Of a stretch of 64,000 bases of DNA, positions 16,307 through 25,788 are shown one piece after another. The notes under the pieces are model-generated. The model was not told where the DNA came from and searched no databases. It saw only the letters and a list, made by a program, of their open reading frames with translations. Origin of the DNA: Prosthecochloris ethylica (GTDB lineage Bacteria; Bacteroidota; Chlorobiia; Chlorobiales; Chlorobiaceae); assembly GCF_015234275.1 (NCBI RefSeq), contig NZ_JADGII010000011.1, one strand, 5' to 3'. The position numbers and the translations under genes were made by a program. Each line of letters begins with the position of its first letter. Within the stretch, counting starts at the first letter, position 1.

Positions 16307-18610
16307 ATGCGTATTCCAGCACTGATCGCTCTCGGTTTTCTTTCTTCAGCTCTTGCCCCGCTGCTGTACCGGCGTTTCAGGGAGCAGTTCGGCTGGATTG
16401 CTGTCATGGTGCCTGTGCTGATGGGAGCGGTATTGCTTTCCCACTATCCGCAGATTGCCGCAGGGGGTGTGTTCCGCGAATCGGTCCCCTGGGTGCCGTC
16501 GCTCGGTGTGAACCTCTCCTTCGTGCTCGACGGCCTCAGCCTGACGTTTGCCATGATTATCACGACCGTCGGTGCTGCGGTGTTCCTGTTTGCCGGCGCA
16601 TACATGAAGGAGTACGAGGATGCGGGCCGGTTCTTTCTCTATATCGGGATCTTCATGACGTCGATGCTGGGAGTGGTGCTCTCGGACAACATGCTGTTGA
16701 TGTTCGTGTTCTGGGAGCTGACCAGTATCAGCTCGTTTCTGCTGATCGGGTTCAACCATCACAAGGAGTCTTCGCGCCGTTCCGCCCTGCAGGCGCTCCT
16801 GGTGACCGGTGGCGGCGGCCTCGCGATGCTTGCCGGCATCCTGGTGCTCGGCGGGGTGACGGGGACGTTCGAGATATCGTCGTTTTACGACATGAACGAG
16901 GCGATAACCGCTCACCCGGCCTATCCGGTGATCGTGGTGCTGCTGCTTCTCGGGGCGTTTACCAAGTCGGCGCAGTTCCCGTTTCATTTCTGGCTGCCCA
17001 ATGCCATGGAGGCCCCGACACCGGTCAGCGCCTACCTCCATTCAGCGACGATGGTGAAGGCGGGGATCTACCTGATCGCACGCATGAACCACGAGATCGG
17101 CGGAACGGCACTGTGGCAGGACACGGTGATGGTGACCGGTGCACTGACCATGCTCCTGACCGCTCTTCTGGCATTTTCACAGACCGACCTGAAGAAGCTG
17201 CTGGCGTATTCCACGCTCTCTGTGCTGGGGACGCTCGTCATGCTGCTCGGTATCGGTTCCAGGCTTGCCATCAAGGCGTTTTTTATCTATCTCATCGCGC
17301 ATTCGCTCTACAAAGGGACGCTGTTTCTCGTGGCGGGCACGCTGGACCATGAGACCGGTACCCGTGACGTGACGGTTCTTGGCGGCTTGCGACGCCTGAT
17401 GCCCTTCACCACCGTGACCGCCGCGCTGGCCTCGTTTTCCATGATGGGGGTTATTCCGCTGGTTGGGTTCATCGGCAAGGAAACCGTCTATGAATCCATT
17501 CTCGAGGTACAGTCATGGGGGACGTATCTGATCATTGCGGCGGTTGTCGCCAATGCGTTTGTCGTGATGGTGACCCTGCTGGTCGGCTTCCGCCCGTTCT
17601 GGGGGCGCTTGCGGGAAACGCCGAAACATGCGCATGAAGCACCGCTGAAGATGCTCGTCGGGCCGGGTATGCTGGCGTTTCTGGGGCTGCTGTTCGGGCT
17701 CTTTCCCGATGCACTGCTCGCTCCGATGCTCGAGCAGTCGGCATCGAGCATTCTCTCGGAAACCCTTTCCCTCAAGATCAAGCTGTGGCACGGGGTGAAC
17801 CTGGTCCTGGTGCTGAGCTTCGTGACGCTGCTCCTCGGCGGTGTGGTCTACGCCCTGCGTTCTGGATTGCTCGACCGGGCACGCCAGGTGTCGCTGCCCG
17901 CAGCGCTGACGCCTTCCGGATGGTATGAGACCGGGCTGAACGGCCTGCAGGTGCTGGCGAGGTGGCAGACCAGCCTTGTGCAGAACGGTTACCTGCGAAA
18001 TTATATCATCGTGATCATTGCGACCGCCATCTTCCTGGCGGCCACAGCGCTGTACCAGGCGGCCGACCAGGTGTCGATCGCCCCTGATTTTGAGGTGACG
18101 TTCTACGAGGGGGCCCTGGCATTCATCATCATTGTTTCGACGTTGATACTGATGACATCCTCTTCACGTCTGAAATCGATTGTCGCCCTCGGAGTGCTGG
18201 GTTTTTCGATCGGTATCATTTTCGTGATCTACGGTGCTCCGGATGTCGCGCTCACCACGTTCGCCATCGAAACGCTCAACGTCATCCTGTTCGTGCTGGT
18301 GCTGTACCGGCTGCCGCGTTTTCTGAAGCTGTCGCGTTCGTCGAACCGGGTGAGGGATGCTGTGATCGCCGCTTCAGTCGGGGTGTTCATGACGATGATC
18401 GTGCTGTTTGCCACGTCGTTCGAATTGTCGTCAGGCCTCAAGGAGTATTTTGCCCGGGCCAGCCTGCCGGAAGGCAAGGGACGCAATGTGGTCAACGTGA
18501 TCCTGGTGGACTTCAGGGCGATCGATACCCTCGGGGAAATCACCGTTCTTGCTGTTGCGGCGCTCGGGGTGCTGGCTCTTCTGAAACTCAGACCACGGGG
18601 GAGGGATTAG
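16307..18610 (+). CDS. mrpA: Na+/H+ antiporter subunit MrpA
   Basis: Large subunit of the Mrp cation/proton antiporter in the inner membrane, 767 residues with about 20 membrane spans. Residues 100-400 form the proton-translocating antiporter domain related to NuoL, with the lysine/glutamate-bearing helices (FVFWELTSISSFLLIGFNHH; GAFTKSAQFPFHFWLP). The C-terminal third has the MrpA-specific DUF4040 region (YGAPDVALTTFAIETLNV). It begins a seven-gene operon in canonical order. Mrp exports sodium and keeps cytoplasmic pH in saline or alkaline conditions. The start lacks a clear ribosome site. Confidence 0.95.
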   Translation: MRIPALIALGFLSSALAPLLYRRFREQFGWIAVMVPVLMGAVLLSHYPQIAAGGVFRESVPWVPSLGVNLSFVLDGLSLTFAMIITTVGAAVFLFAGAYMKEYEDAGRFFLYIGIFMTSMLGVVLSDNMLLMFVFWELTSISSFLLIGFNHHKESSRRSALQALLVTGGGGLAMLAGILVLGGVTGTFEISSFYDMNEAITAHPAYPVIVVLLLLGAFTKSAQFPFHFWLPNAMEAPTPVSAYLHSATMVKAGIYLIARMNHEIGGTALWQDTVMVTGALTMLLTALLAFSQTDLKKLLAYSTLSVLGTLVMLLGIGSRLAIKAFFIYLIAHSLYKGTLFLVAGTLDHETGTRDVTVLGGLRRLMPFTTVTAALASFSMMGVIPLVGFIGKETVYESILEVQSWGTYLIIAAVVANAFVVMVTLLVGFRPFWGRLRETPKHAHEAPLKMLVGPGMLAFLGLLFGLFPDALLAPMLEQSASSILSETLSLKIKLWHGVNLVLVLSFVTLLLGGVVYALRSGLLDRARQVSLPAALTPSGWYETGLNGLQVLARWQTSLVQNGYLRNYIIVIIATAIFLAATALYQAADQVSIAPDFEVTFYEGALAFIIIVSTLILMTSSSRLKSIVALGVLGFSIGIIFVIYGAPDVALTTFAIETLNVILFVLVLYRLPRFLKLSRSSNRVRDAVIAASVGVFMTMIVLFATSFELSSGLKEYFARASLPEGKGRNVVNVILVDFRAIDTLGEITVLAVAALGVLALLKLRPRGRD

Positions 18611-18612
18611 AT

Positions 18613-19032
18613 ATGTATTCCGTCATTCTCGCGACAGCCTCCCGCTACCTGCTGATGCTGCTGTTGATTTTCTCGGTGTTTCTGCTCCTCAGGGGGCATA
18701 ACGAACCCGGAGGAGGTTTTGTCGGCGGCCTGGTGGCGGCTGCGGCGTATGCGCTGTATTTTATAGCCAACGGGATCGATGCCGCACGCCGGATCGTGCG
18801 TTTCGAGCCGCTCGGGATGATCGCTTCCGGGCTTCTGCTGGCAGTGCTGAGCACGCTGCCTTCCCTGCTTGCCGGCAAGCCGTTCATGAGCGGCATCTGG
18901 ATCGATACGGGGCTCGGGCCGATCGGCAAGGTAGGCACTCCGCTCGTGTTCGATTTTGGCGTGTACCTGCTGGTGCTCGGTATTACGCTGACCATCATTT
19001 TTTCACTGGCCGAGGAGGATTCGAAGTCATGA
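18613..19032 (+). CDS. mrpB: Na+/H+ antiporter subunit MrpB
   Basis: A 139-residue membrane subunit with four predicted spans and the MrpB motif RGHNEPGGGFVGGLVAAAAY near residue 30. It starts two bases after mrpA ends and overlaps mrpC by four bases, so the subunits are made together in a fixed ratio. It is a structural component required for Mrp assembly. Confidence 0.95.
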   Translation: MYSVILATASRYLLMLLLIFSVFLLLRGHNEPGGGFVGGLVAAAAYALYFIANGIDAARRIVRFEPLGMIASGLLLAVLSTLPSLLAGKPFMSGIWIDTGLGPIGKVGTPLVFDFGVYLLVLGITLTIIFSLAEEDSKS

Positions 19033-19394
19033 CGTTTCTGCTTGCTGTCATCATCGGGGTGCTCTACGCTGCCGGGACATACCTTATCCTGAGAAGGAGT
19101 ATGGTCAAGGTTATTTTCGGCCTGATATTTCTCGGCCACGCTGCCAACCTGATGATTTTTACCGTCGGGCGTCTCACGAAAGGGGCTCCGGCGTTCGTGG
19201 CTGAAGGCGCTTCGGGGCTGACAGGGGCATTTGCCGACCCGCTGCCACAGGCGCTGATCCTGACTGCCATCGTTATCGGGTTCGGCGTGCAGGCGTTCAC
19301 GATCGTGCTCTTCAAGCGCACGTACCAGACACTGGGCACTGAGGATCTTGATGAAATGAGGCGGACCGACCAGCTGCCGGGAGGGAAGTCATGA
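19029..19394 (+). CDS. mrpC: Na+/H+ antiporter subunit MrpC
   Basis: A 121-residue, three-span subunit homologous to NuoK. It shows the expected GLIFLGHAANLMIF and DPLPQALILTAIVIGFG segments; the second holds the proline/glutamine pair typical of MrpC. Its start and stop both overlap neighbouring genes by four bases (ATGA), which indicates translational coupling within the operon. Confidence 0.95.
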   Translation: MTFLLAVIIGVLYAAGTYLILRRSMVKVIFGLIFLGHAANLMIFTVGRLTKGAPAFVAEGASGLTGAFADPLPQALILTAIVIGFGVQAFTIVLFKRTYQTLGTEDLDEMRRTDQLPGGKS

Positions 19395-20908
19395 ACAGGA
19401 TCATCATGCTGCCGCTTCTCATTCCGCTGGTGACAGCCGTTGCCATGCTGTTGCTGAGGATTCGGGTGCAGCTGCATCGTGTGCTGAACGTGGTGTCCGC
19501 CGCCTTGTCGGGTGTGGTCGCGCTCGCGATCTTCTCCGCCACGATGTCGTCCGGGGTACTGTCGCTCCAGGTCGGTGGCTGGGAAGCACCGTTCGGCATT
19601 TCACTGGTGGCCGACCGGCTTTCGGCTGTCATGGTCGTGATGAGTGCGTTGATCGGCCTCTGTACGGCGTTGTACTCGATCGGTACGATCGACGAGGACC
19701 GGGAGCACTATTTCTACCACCCGCTGCTGCAGCTGCTGCTCATGGGGGTGAACGGCGCATTCCTGACCGGCGATATCTTCAATCTCTACGTGTGGTTCGA
19801 GGTCATGCTGATATCGTCGTTCGTGCTGCTGGTGCTCGGCGGGCTGCCCCAGCAGCTCGAAGGTGCCATCAAGTACGTGACGCTGAACCTGCTCTCTTCA
19901 GCGATCTTTCTTGCGGCTGTGGGTATTTTGTATGGCATGGCAGGGACCCTGAATATGGCTGATCTTGCCGTCAGGATCCCGTTGCTCGAACATCGGGAGC
20001 TTCTCACGGTGGTCGCTGTGCTGTTCATGATCACGTTCGGGGTCAAAGCGGCAGTGTTTCCCCTGTTTTTCTGGCTGCCTGCATCCTATCATACGCCTCC
20101 GGTAGCGGTTTCCGCTGTTTTTGCAGGCCTTCTGACCAAGGTCGGGGTGTACGCGATCATGCGCTTCTTCACCACTGTTTTCGTCTGTGACGATGCTGCG
20201 TTTATCTATGATGTCCTGTTGTGGTCCTCCGGTTTTACCATGGTGGTCGGGGTGCTCGGTGCGGTGGCGCAGTACGACATGCGCAAACTGCTCTCGTTCC
20301 ACATTATCAGCCAGATCGGCTATATGATTTTTGCCGTGGCGCTGCAGTCGCCCCTGGCGGTTGCCGGCGGGCTGTTCTACATGGTGCATAACATTGTCGC
20401 CAAGACAAACCTCTTTTATGTCAGCGGCCTTGTGAAGCGCCTGGCAGGGTCCTACTGCCTGCGCGATATCGGAGGCCTGTACCGCCTCTATCCTCTCTTC
20501 GGGCTGCTGTTTCTCGTTCCGGCACTCGGGCTCGCCGGCATTCCGCCGCTTTCCGGTTTCTGGGCGAAACTCATGGTGATCAGGGCAGGCATCGAGGCCG
20601 GGGCCTGGGGCCTCACCGCAGTCGCACTCTCGGTCAGCATGCTGACCCTGTTTTCGATGATCAAGATATGGAACGAAGCATTCTGGAAAGATGATCCGCG
20701 GGGTGAACAGAGTGCCGACCGGACGGAATACCACGCAATCGGGCGCCTGAAACAGGGGATGATTATTGCTCCGATCGTGGTACTGGGTCTGGTGACCGTT
20801 GTTTTCGGGTTCTGGTTCGAGCCCTTTTTCGAGATGATGATGCTTGTGGCCGAGGAGCTTCTGGAGCCGGCCCGCTATATCCGGTCAGTGACGGGAGGGG
20901 TGCTATGA
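19391..20908 (+). CDS. mrpD: Na+/H+ antiporter subunit MrpD
   Basis: A 505-residue subunit with about 14 membrane spans, related to NuoM/NuoN. The antiporter domain shows LYVWFEVMLISSFVLL (with the key glutamate) near residue 135 and a GVKAAVFPLFFWLP segment with a conserved lysine near 220. MrpA and MrpD are the two proton-pathway subunits. It overlaps both neighbours by four bases. Length is normal for the family. Confidence 0.95.
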   Translation: MNRIIMLPLLIPLVTAVAMLLLRIRVQLHRVLNVVSAALSGVVALAIFSATMSSGVLSLQVGGWEAPFGISLVADRLSAVMVVMSALIGLCTALYSIGTIDEDREHYFYHPLLQLLLMGVNGAFLTGDIFNLYVWFEVMLISSFVLLVLGGLPQQLEGAIKYVTLNLLSSAIFLAAVGILYGMAGTLNMADLAVRIPLLEHRELLTVVAVLFMITFGVKAAVFPLFFWLPASYHTPPVAVSAVFAGLLTKVGVYAIMRFFTTVFVCDDAAFIYDVLLWSSGFTMVVGVLGAVAQYDMRKLLSFHIISQIGYMIFAVALQSPLAVAGGLFYMVHNIVAKTNLFYVSGLVKRLAGSYCLRDIGGLYRLYPLFGLLFLVPALGLAGIPPLSGFWAKLMVIRAGIEAGAWGLTAVALSVSMLTLFSMIKIWNEAFWKDDPRGEQSADRTEYHAIGRLKQGMIIAPIVVLGLVTVVFGFWFEPFFEMMMLVAEELLEPARYIRSVTGGVL

Positions 20909-21378
20909 ATCCGTTTCTCTTCAACATCCTGCTGGCGATCGCCTGGATGCTGCTTGTGGGCGAGGTGAGCGCTTCGACGTTTACGGCCGGCCTGGTGGTC
21001 GGCTATCTTCTGCTGTGGCTGTCACGTGCGGCCTGGGGCGAGACCCGCTACTTTTCGAAAATTCCGCTGGTGGTCAGGTTCGTACTCTACTTCCTCAAGG
21101 AGCTCCTGATCGCGAACCTGAAGGTGGCGTTCGATATCGTGACACCGAAAGACTATATGGAGCCGGGCATTATCGCCGTGCCGCTCGACGTGGAGACCGA
21201 TATCGAGATCACCCTGTTTGCCAACCTGGTGACGCTGACGCCCGGCACCCTGAGCCTGGATGTCTCCGCGGACCGCACGACGCTCTATGTACACGCGCTG
21301 TACGTGAAGGATGTCGACCGGTTCCGGCATGAACTGAAAAACGGACTTGAACAACGGTTGATTGAGGTGATGCGATGA
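20905..21378 (+). CDS. mrpE: Na+/H+ antiporter subunit MrpE
   Basis: A 157-residue protein with two N-terminal membrane helices and a soluble C-terminal domain containing the MrpE pattern FANLVTLTPGTLSLDVS near residue 110. The subunit is needed for full antiport activity in the family. It overlaps mrpD and mrpF by four bases each. No unusual features are visible. Confidence 0.94.
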   Translation: MNPFLFNILLAIAWMLLVGEVSASTFTAGLVVGYLLLWLSRAAWGETRYFSKIPLVVRFVLYFLKELLIANLKVAFDIVTPKDYMEPGIIAVPLDVETDIEITLFANLVTLTPGTLSLDVSADRTTLYVHALYVKDVDRFRHELKNGLEQRLIEVMR

Positions 21379-21647
21379 GTTACATGGAATGGGCGGTACA
21401 GTTGTCGGTGATCTTTATCGGGCTGTCGATCCTGGTCATCTTCCTCCGGCTGGTGATCGGGCCGTCGATCGAGGACCGTATTGTCGCCCTCGATCTGCTG
21501 TCGGCAAATGCCATTGCATTTATCGCCGTCTACTCGATACAGAAAAACACGACCACGTTTCTCGATGTGGGCATTATCGTGGCCCTGCTTGCATTCCTCG
21601 GGACCGTGGCATTTGCATTCTATCTTGGAAGGAGGGGAAAACAGTGA
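21375..21647 (+). CDS. mrpF: Na+/H+ antiporter subunit MrpF
   Basis: A 90-residue, three-span subunit with the MrpF core VIGPSIEDRIVALDLLSANA around residue 30, including the conserved aspartate in the membrane. It is coupled to mrpE by a four-base overlap. Its TGA stop shares its last base with the mrpG start. Confidence 0.94.
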   Translation: MSYMEWAVQLSVIFIGLSILVIFLRLVIGPSIEDRIVALDLLSANAIAFIAVYSIQKNTTTFLDVGIIVALLAFLGTVAFAFYLGRRGKQ

Positions 21648-21985
21648 TGGAAATCATCAGCGGAACATTGCTCCTGCTGGGGACCCTGTTCATTCTGCTG
21701 TCGGCAATCGGGATTCTCAGAATGCCAGACCTGTATACACGCATGTCGGCCACCACCAAGGCGTCGACGCTCGGCATCGGTCTGGTGCTCGTGGGGACCA
21801 TCATGTACTGGCAGGACTTCGGTATCGCCTCCCGGGCGCTGGCGATTATCATCTTTCTTTTTCTGACAGCGCCTGTCGCCGCTCATATCATCGGCCGTGC
21901 CGCGTATTTCGGAGGTGTGCCGCTCTGGGACAAGACACATATCGACGAGCTGAAGGACCGGGGGGAGACGGACGGGGACCCGTAA
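21647..21985 (+). CDS. mrpG: Na+/H+ antiporter subunit MrpG
   Basis: A 112-residue, three-span subunit that completes the Mrp complex; GILRMPDLYTRMSATTKAST is the family signature near residue 25. The ATG at 21647 overlaps the mrpF stop by one base and follows a purine-rich GGAAGGAGGGG stretch. The last codons and stop lie inside a perfect palindrome shared with the convergent phytase gene, so both proteins end in Gly-Asp-Pro. Confidence 0.93.
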   Translation: MEIISGTLLLLGTLFILLSAIGILRMPDLYTRMSATTKASTLGIGLVLVGTIMYWQDFGIASRALAIIIFLFLTAPVAAHIIGRAAYFGGVPLWDKTHIDELKDRGETDGDP

Positions 21986-21997
21986 TTACGGGTCCCC
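21974..21997. terminator. Perfect 24-bp palindrome spanning two convergent stop codons
   Basis: The palindrome is centred between 21985 and 21986; each half holds GGGGACCCGTAA on its own strand. It contains the TAA of mrpG on the plus strand and the TAA of the phytase gene on the minus strand, back to back. It forms a 12-bp stem in DNA, but there is no T tract. It could work as a bidirectional terminator or RNA-protecting hairpin. Confidence 0.6.
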
Positions 21998-23035
21998 CGT
22001 GATCTCGTCGAGGCGGTAGAAATGAAAGGTCCTGTCGTCGGACATGGCGACCAGCAGGCCTTGTGGAAAATCCGGTGTCACAAGGTGCGGTTCGGCCTCG
22101 ATGCCGTCGGTTTCGACAGCGCTCGTTTTTACGCTACGCGCAAGCTCGTGCCGGTGTGGTTCTTCAGACGACGCCCCGTCGGCCGGATAGAGATGCAGTT
22201 CTCCGGCACTCTGGTCAGAGAGAATGATCCAGCCTCCGCAGGAGCTGTCGCGGCAGACCGCAATGCCTTCATGGTCCCGCGCGACGCCGTTGGTGGCAAA
22301 CAGGGCGAGTTCCCCGTTCGCTCCTTCAGCGTCCGGATCGGCCAGGTACTTGCGGACCCCGAACCCTTCATCGGAGTAGTAGATATAGCCCGCTTCATCG
22401 TCAACCGCTACAGCCTCGATCTCTTTCCTGCCGCTCCAGGTGCCGAAAGCCCGGGTTTTTCTCGCCGTTACCATGCCGGTGCCGTCGTCCTCCAGGAGAT
22501 ACTGCTAGAGGTAGGTGCCGTCAGCCGGCCCCTGTTTCCTGCTCACGATGGCAAACACGGCATGGTCTGACTTCCGCTTGTAGAGCGCGATACCCATGGG
22601 GGCGTTCAGTGCTTCTCCCTCGAAAACCGCGATACCGCCGTTGTCGACGGGGGTCATCTCCGGCAGGCGGAACACCCGTAATCTGGAGGTGAGCCGCTCG
22701 GTGACGACGGCGATATCGACCTCTTCGCCCCCGAGCTTCATACCGTAGGCGATATCGATGTTGTTCGGCCGGGCAATATTGCGGACGGTTTTTTCTTCGA
22801 TAATGTTTCCGTCGAGATTGAAGACGTAAATGCCGCCGTTCTTGTGTTTGTCGGTGCCGAGGACCAGGCTTTCTGCAGGATTGTCCCGGTTCAGCCAGAT
22901 GGCCGGATCGTCACTGTCATGCGGAACCGGGCGTGTGATCCGTACAGGTGAAGCCTGCTCCGCCTGTGGCGATGTGGTGCATCCGCAGAAGAGCGGATGC
23001 ACCAGAAGGGCCGTGAGAATGATGTGTGGTTTCAT
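21986..23035 (-). pseudogene. Beta-propeller phytase interrupted by one in-frame amber codon
   Basis: A beta-propeller (3-)phytase-like gene would release phosphate from phytate outside the cytoplasm. A lipoprotein-like signal (about 1-19, CGC) precedes family motifs such as HDSDDPAIWLNRDNP and PNNIDIAYG in the first 176 residues. A TAG at 22505-22507 interrupts it. The same frame then continues with QYLLEDDGTG, EAVAVDDEAGYIYYSDEGFG and DHEGIAV. Read through, it is 349 residues, normal for the family, with no other stop or frameshift. That suggests a very recent mutation, a sequencing error, or amber readthrough. The TonB receptor gene ends 14 bases upstream. Confidence 0.85.
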
Positions 23036-23049
23036 GATAGTTCTGCTTG

Positions 23050-25788
23050 TTACCAGTCAGCCTTGATGCCGACGAGGAACTTCCTGTCATAATATTCATC
23101 CTGTGCGACATACTTTTCGCTTCCCTGGTAGAAGCGCATCGGCTCGTTGGTGAGGTTGCTGACCTCGACGTAGAGCTGTACGATGTCACTGAGGCGGTAG
23201 CCACCGTTCAGGTCGAGGTGGAACGCCTCGTCATAGTAGCGGTCTTCCCACTCTTCTTCGCCGATCGCGCCTTCTTCGGAATCGATGAAGTCGCTGTGGT
23301 AGTTTGCCGACAGTCGGATGTTGAACGGCCCTTTTTCATAGGCTATGGATGCGTTTGCCGTGTGTTCCGGGCTGCCGGGCAGCGGCAGATCATCCCCTTC
23401 ACGCCCCTCTATGCTGAAATTGTCGATTTCGGAGTGCGTGTAGGTGTAGTTCAGGTAGAGCCCGAGGCCGGGGATGAACGGCAGCTGGAACTGTGCAGCG
23501 GTCTCGATGCCTGTCAGGGTCCCGTCTCCGGCATTGACCGGCATGTAGTATTCATTGCTGCCGTCTTCAGTTACCCGGGTGACGATAAAGTCGCTGATCG
23601 ACTTGTAGAATACACCGGCTGACAGGATGCCGACATCGCTCAGGTAGTGCTCGATCATCAGGTCGACGTTTTTCGAGAGCGTCGGTTCGAGATCAGGGTT
23701 GCCGAAATAGTACTCGTCCTCATCGATGATGGTATAGGGAGCAAGGTCGAAGTAGTTCGGCCTGGCCAGAGAGTGCGTGTAGGCAAGCTTGACATTGGTC
23801 AGGTCGTTCAGCCTGTAGCGCAGGTGGACGTAAGGCAGCACGTTGGTGTAGCTTGCATCTTCTCCGGTTACCTTTTCCAGCGGAGTCTCTTCGTCGACAA
23901 ACCTGTAGGCTTCGTACTCGTTGCTGGTGTGCTCGAGCCTTGCGCCGCCAAGCAGGGTTGTCCTGTCCGTGAGCTCCCAGGTTCCCATGAGATAGGCCGC
24001 CTTGACCTGCTCTTTTGCGTCGAAGTTGCCGGCAAGCTCTTCCAGAACAGCTGTTTTCTCGAAATCGTCACTGTCGAGGTCGATGCTGCCGAGGAATTCA
24101 TTCGAGACAAACGTACCGGCTTCGTACTTGTCGTCCGGCAGGAAGTTCTCCTTGGTCATGTCCTCGAGGTTGCTGAAGGCCTGTGCAAGCAACGCATGTT
24201 CCGCATCATCATCAACAGGTTCGTATTCGTAGAACTCGTTGTCGCGCCTTTTCTGTTTGTCGCGGATCTTTCCGCCGAACTTCAGGGTGAACTCGTCCGA
24301 GACGTCGTAGGTGAAGTTCAGCGCGAAGTTCTTGTCGATGTCTTCGGTGTACTGGTGCTCCTCGGTCAGCTCGTCAAGTTCCCACAGGCCGTTGTCCGAG
24401 ACGCCGCCCGAAATGCCCGAAGGCAGCGAGACGAACGGTTTTGAGGGGTTGCTGATGTCAATGGCTGCAGCACTGGCGTCAACCTCTGTCTTGAGCGCGA
24501 GGTAGCGCTCGTTCGGGCGGTCTTCGGAGGCCTTCGAGTATGCTGCCTGCCAGTCCATGTCGAGTCTGCCGAAATCGTGCTCGCCGCCGAGCGCAAAGGA
24601 CATCATCTTCTGGTCTTCGAGGCGCGCGTCATTTTTCGTTCCGCCCTTGACCTCTCGGACTATTTCGAAGGTATCATCCAGCAGGTCCTTGTACTTCGTC
24701 CTGAAGCGGTTTTCGTAGTCGCTGCGCCAGTTGTAGATGCCGGTGAACTTCAGCACGTGGTTGTCGTTGAACCGGTAGTCGAGCGCGGTCGAGAAGCTGC
24801 GGCGGATGCGGCGCACGTCATAGGTGCGTTCCTGGAACTCGTCGAGCAGGATATTGCCGTCGTCCTCGCCCCATTCGGCTTCGATGTCGTCAGATCCGAA
24901 GTCGTTGTCGTCGTAGGACATGCTGAAAAGTACGCCGAGCCTGTCATCGGAAAAGCGGTTGCCGTAGGTGCCTCCGACCTGGTAGCGGCCCCCTCCGGTT
25001 TCCTCGATCAGGTTGTAGCCGCCGCCGGCGTTCAGGGAGATGCGTTCTTCGGCCGGAACTTTCGTGACCAGGTTGATGGAGCCTCCGATCGCGTCGGCGT
25101 CCATGTCGGGGGTAAGGGCCTTGGTGACCTCGATCGTCTGGATCATGTCAGCTGGTACCAGGTCGAGCTGGATGGTTCTGTTTTCCGCTTCAGCCGACGG
25201 GATGCGTTCGCCGTTGACAGTGACCGAGTTGAAACGCGGTTCCGTGCCTCGAACGTGGCCGAAACGGGCCTCTCCCTGGTCACCGAACACACTGATGCCG
25301 GGAATTCGTTTCAGCGCATCGCCTACGTTCGCGTCAGGGAATTTCCCGATCTGGTCGGCTGCGACAACATTGGTGACGTTCAGGTTGTTTTTCTGCTGGT
25401 TCAGTGCCTTTGCCTGCCCTTTGAGCATCGTGCCGACGACGGTGATTTCTTCGCTGACGAGCAGCCCGGGCTGAAGCCTGATGGTAAGGCGTGCGGTATC
25501 GTCTCCTGAAAAGGCTACAGGGAATTCCTCCGTGACGTAGCCGAGGTACGAGGTGACGATCACCGGTGAGGTCTGCTGGACGTTTTCAATGCGGAAACGG
25601 CCGTCCTGGCCGCTGATTGAGCCGTTTGCCGTGCCTTTGACGGAAATGTTCGCACCGGGAAGCGGCAGGCCGTCTGTATCGTCGACGACCATGCCGGTGA
25701 TCGTCCCGGCCAGGGAGTCAGATACCGGTATGGTTCCGGCAAGCATGACGGTCAGGAGCGTCATGCAGAGCAATCCTGCATGTTTCAT
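23050..25788 (-). CDS. TonB-dependent outer-membrane receptor
   Basis: A 912-residue outer-membrane receptor. It has a signal peptide (1-27), a CarboxypepD_reg-like domain (about 28-105: GTITGMVVDDTDGLPLPGAN), a plug (about 125-250, with KFPDANVGDALKRIPGISVFG) and a large beta-barrel ending in tryptophan, as expected for barrel insertion. Such receptors import large or scarce substrates with energy from TonB-ExbBD, which is not in this window. The phytase gene follows closely, and receptor-phytase pairs are known in other bacteria, so uptake of phytate or its breakdown products is a reasonable inference. Confidence 0.92.
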   Translation of the reverse strand: MKHAGLLCMTLLTVMLAGTIPVSDSLAGTITGMVVDDTDGLPLPGANISVKGTANGSISGQDGRFRIENVQQTSPVIVTSYLGYVTEEFPVAFSGDDTARLTIRLQPGLLVSEEITVVGTMLKGQAKALNQQKNNLNVTNVVAADQIGKFPDANVGDALKRIPGISVFGDQGEARFGHVRGTEPRFNSVTVNGERIPSAEAENRTIQLDLVPADMIQTIEVTKALTPDMDADAIGGSINLVTKVPAEERISLNAGGGYNLIEETGGGRYQVGGTYGNRFSDDRLGVLFSMSYDDNDFGSDDIEAEWGEDDGNILLDEFQERTYDVRRIRRSFSTALDYRFNDNHVLKFTGIYNWRSDYENRFRTKYKDLLDDTFEIVREVKGGTKNDARLEDQKMMSFALGGEHDFGRLDMDWQAAYSKASEDRPNERYLALKTEVDASAAAIDISNPSKPFVSLPSGISGGVSDNGLWELDELTEEHQYTEDIDKNFALNFTYDVSDEFTLKFGGKIRDKQKRRDNEFYEYEPVDDDAEHALLAQAFSNLEDMTKENFLPDDKYEAGTFVSNEFLGSIDLDSDDFEKTAVLEELAGNFDAKEQVKAAYLMGTWELTDRTTLLGGARLEHTSNEYEAYRFVDEETPLEKVTGEDASYTNVLPYVHLRYRLNDLTNVKLAYTHSLARPNYFDLAPYTIIDEDEYYFGNPDLEPTLSKNVDLMIEHYLSDVGILSAGVFYKSISDFIVTRVTEDGSNEYYMPVNAGDGTLTGIETAAQFQLPFIPGLGLYLNYTYTHSEIDNFSIEGREGDDLPLPGSPEHTANASIAYEKGPFNIRLSANYHSDFIDSEEGAIGEEEWEDRYYDEAFHLDLNGGYRLSDIVQLYVEVSNLTNEPMRFYQGSEKYVAQDEYYDRKFLVGIKADW

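Noticed and set aside
16254..16325. Short frame coding for a 23-residue cysteine-containing peptide overlapping the mrpA start
   Set aside because: It has a poor ribosome site and no homology, and its frame overlaps the real gene start.
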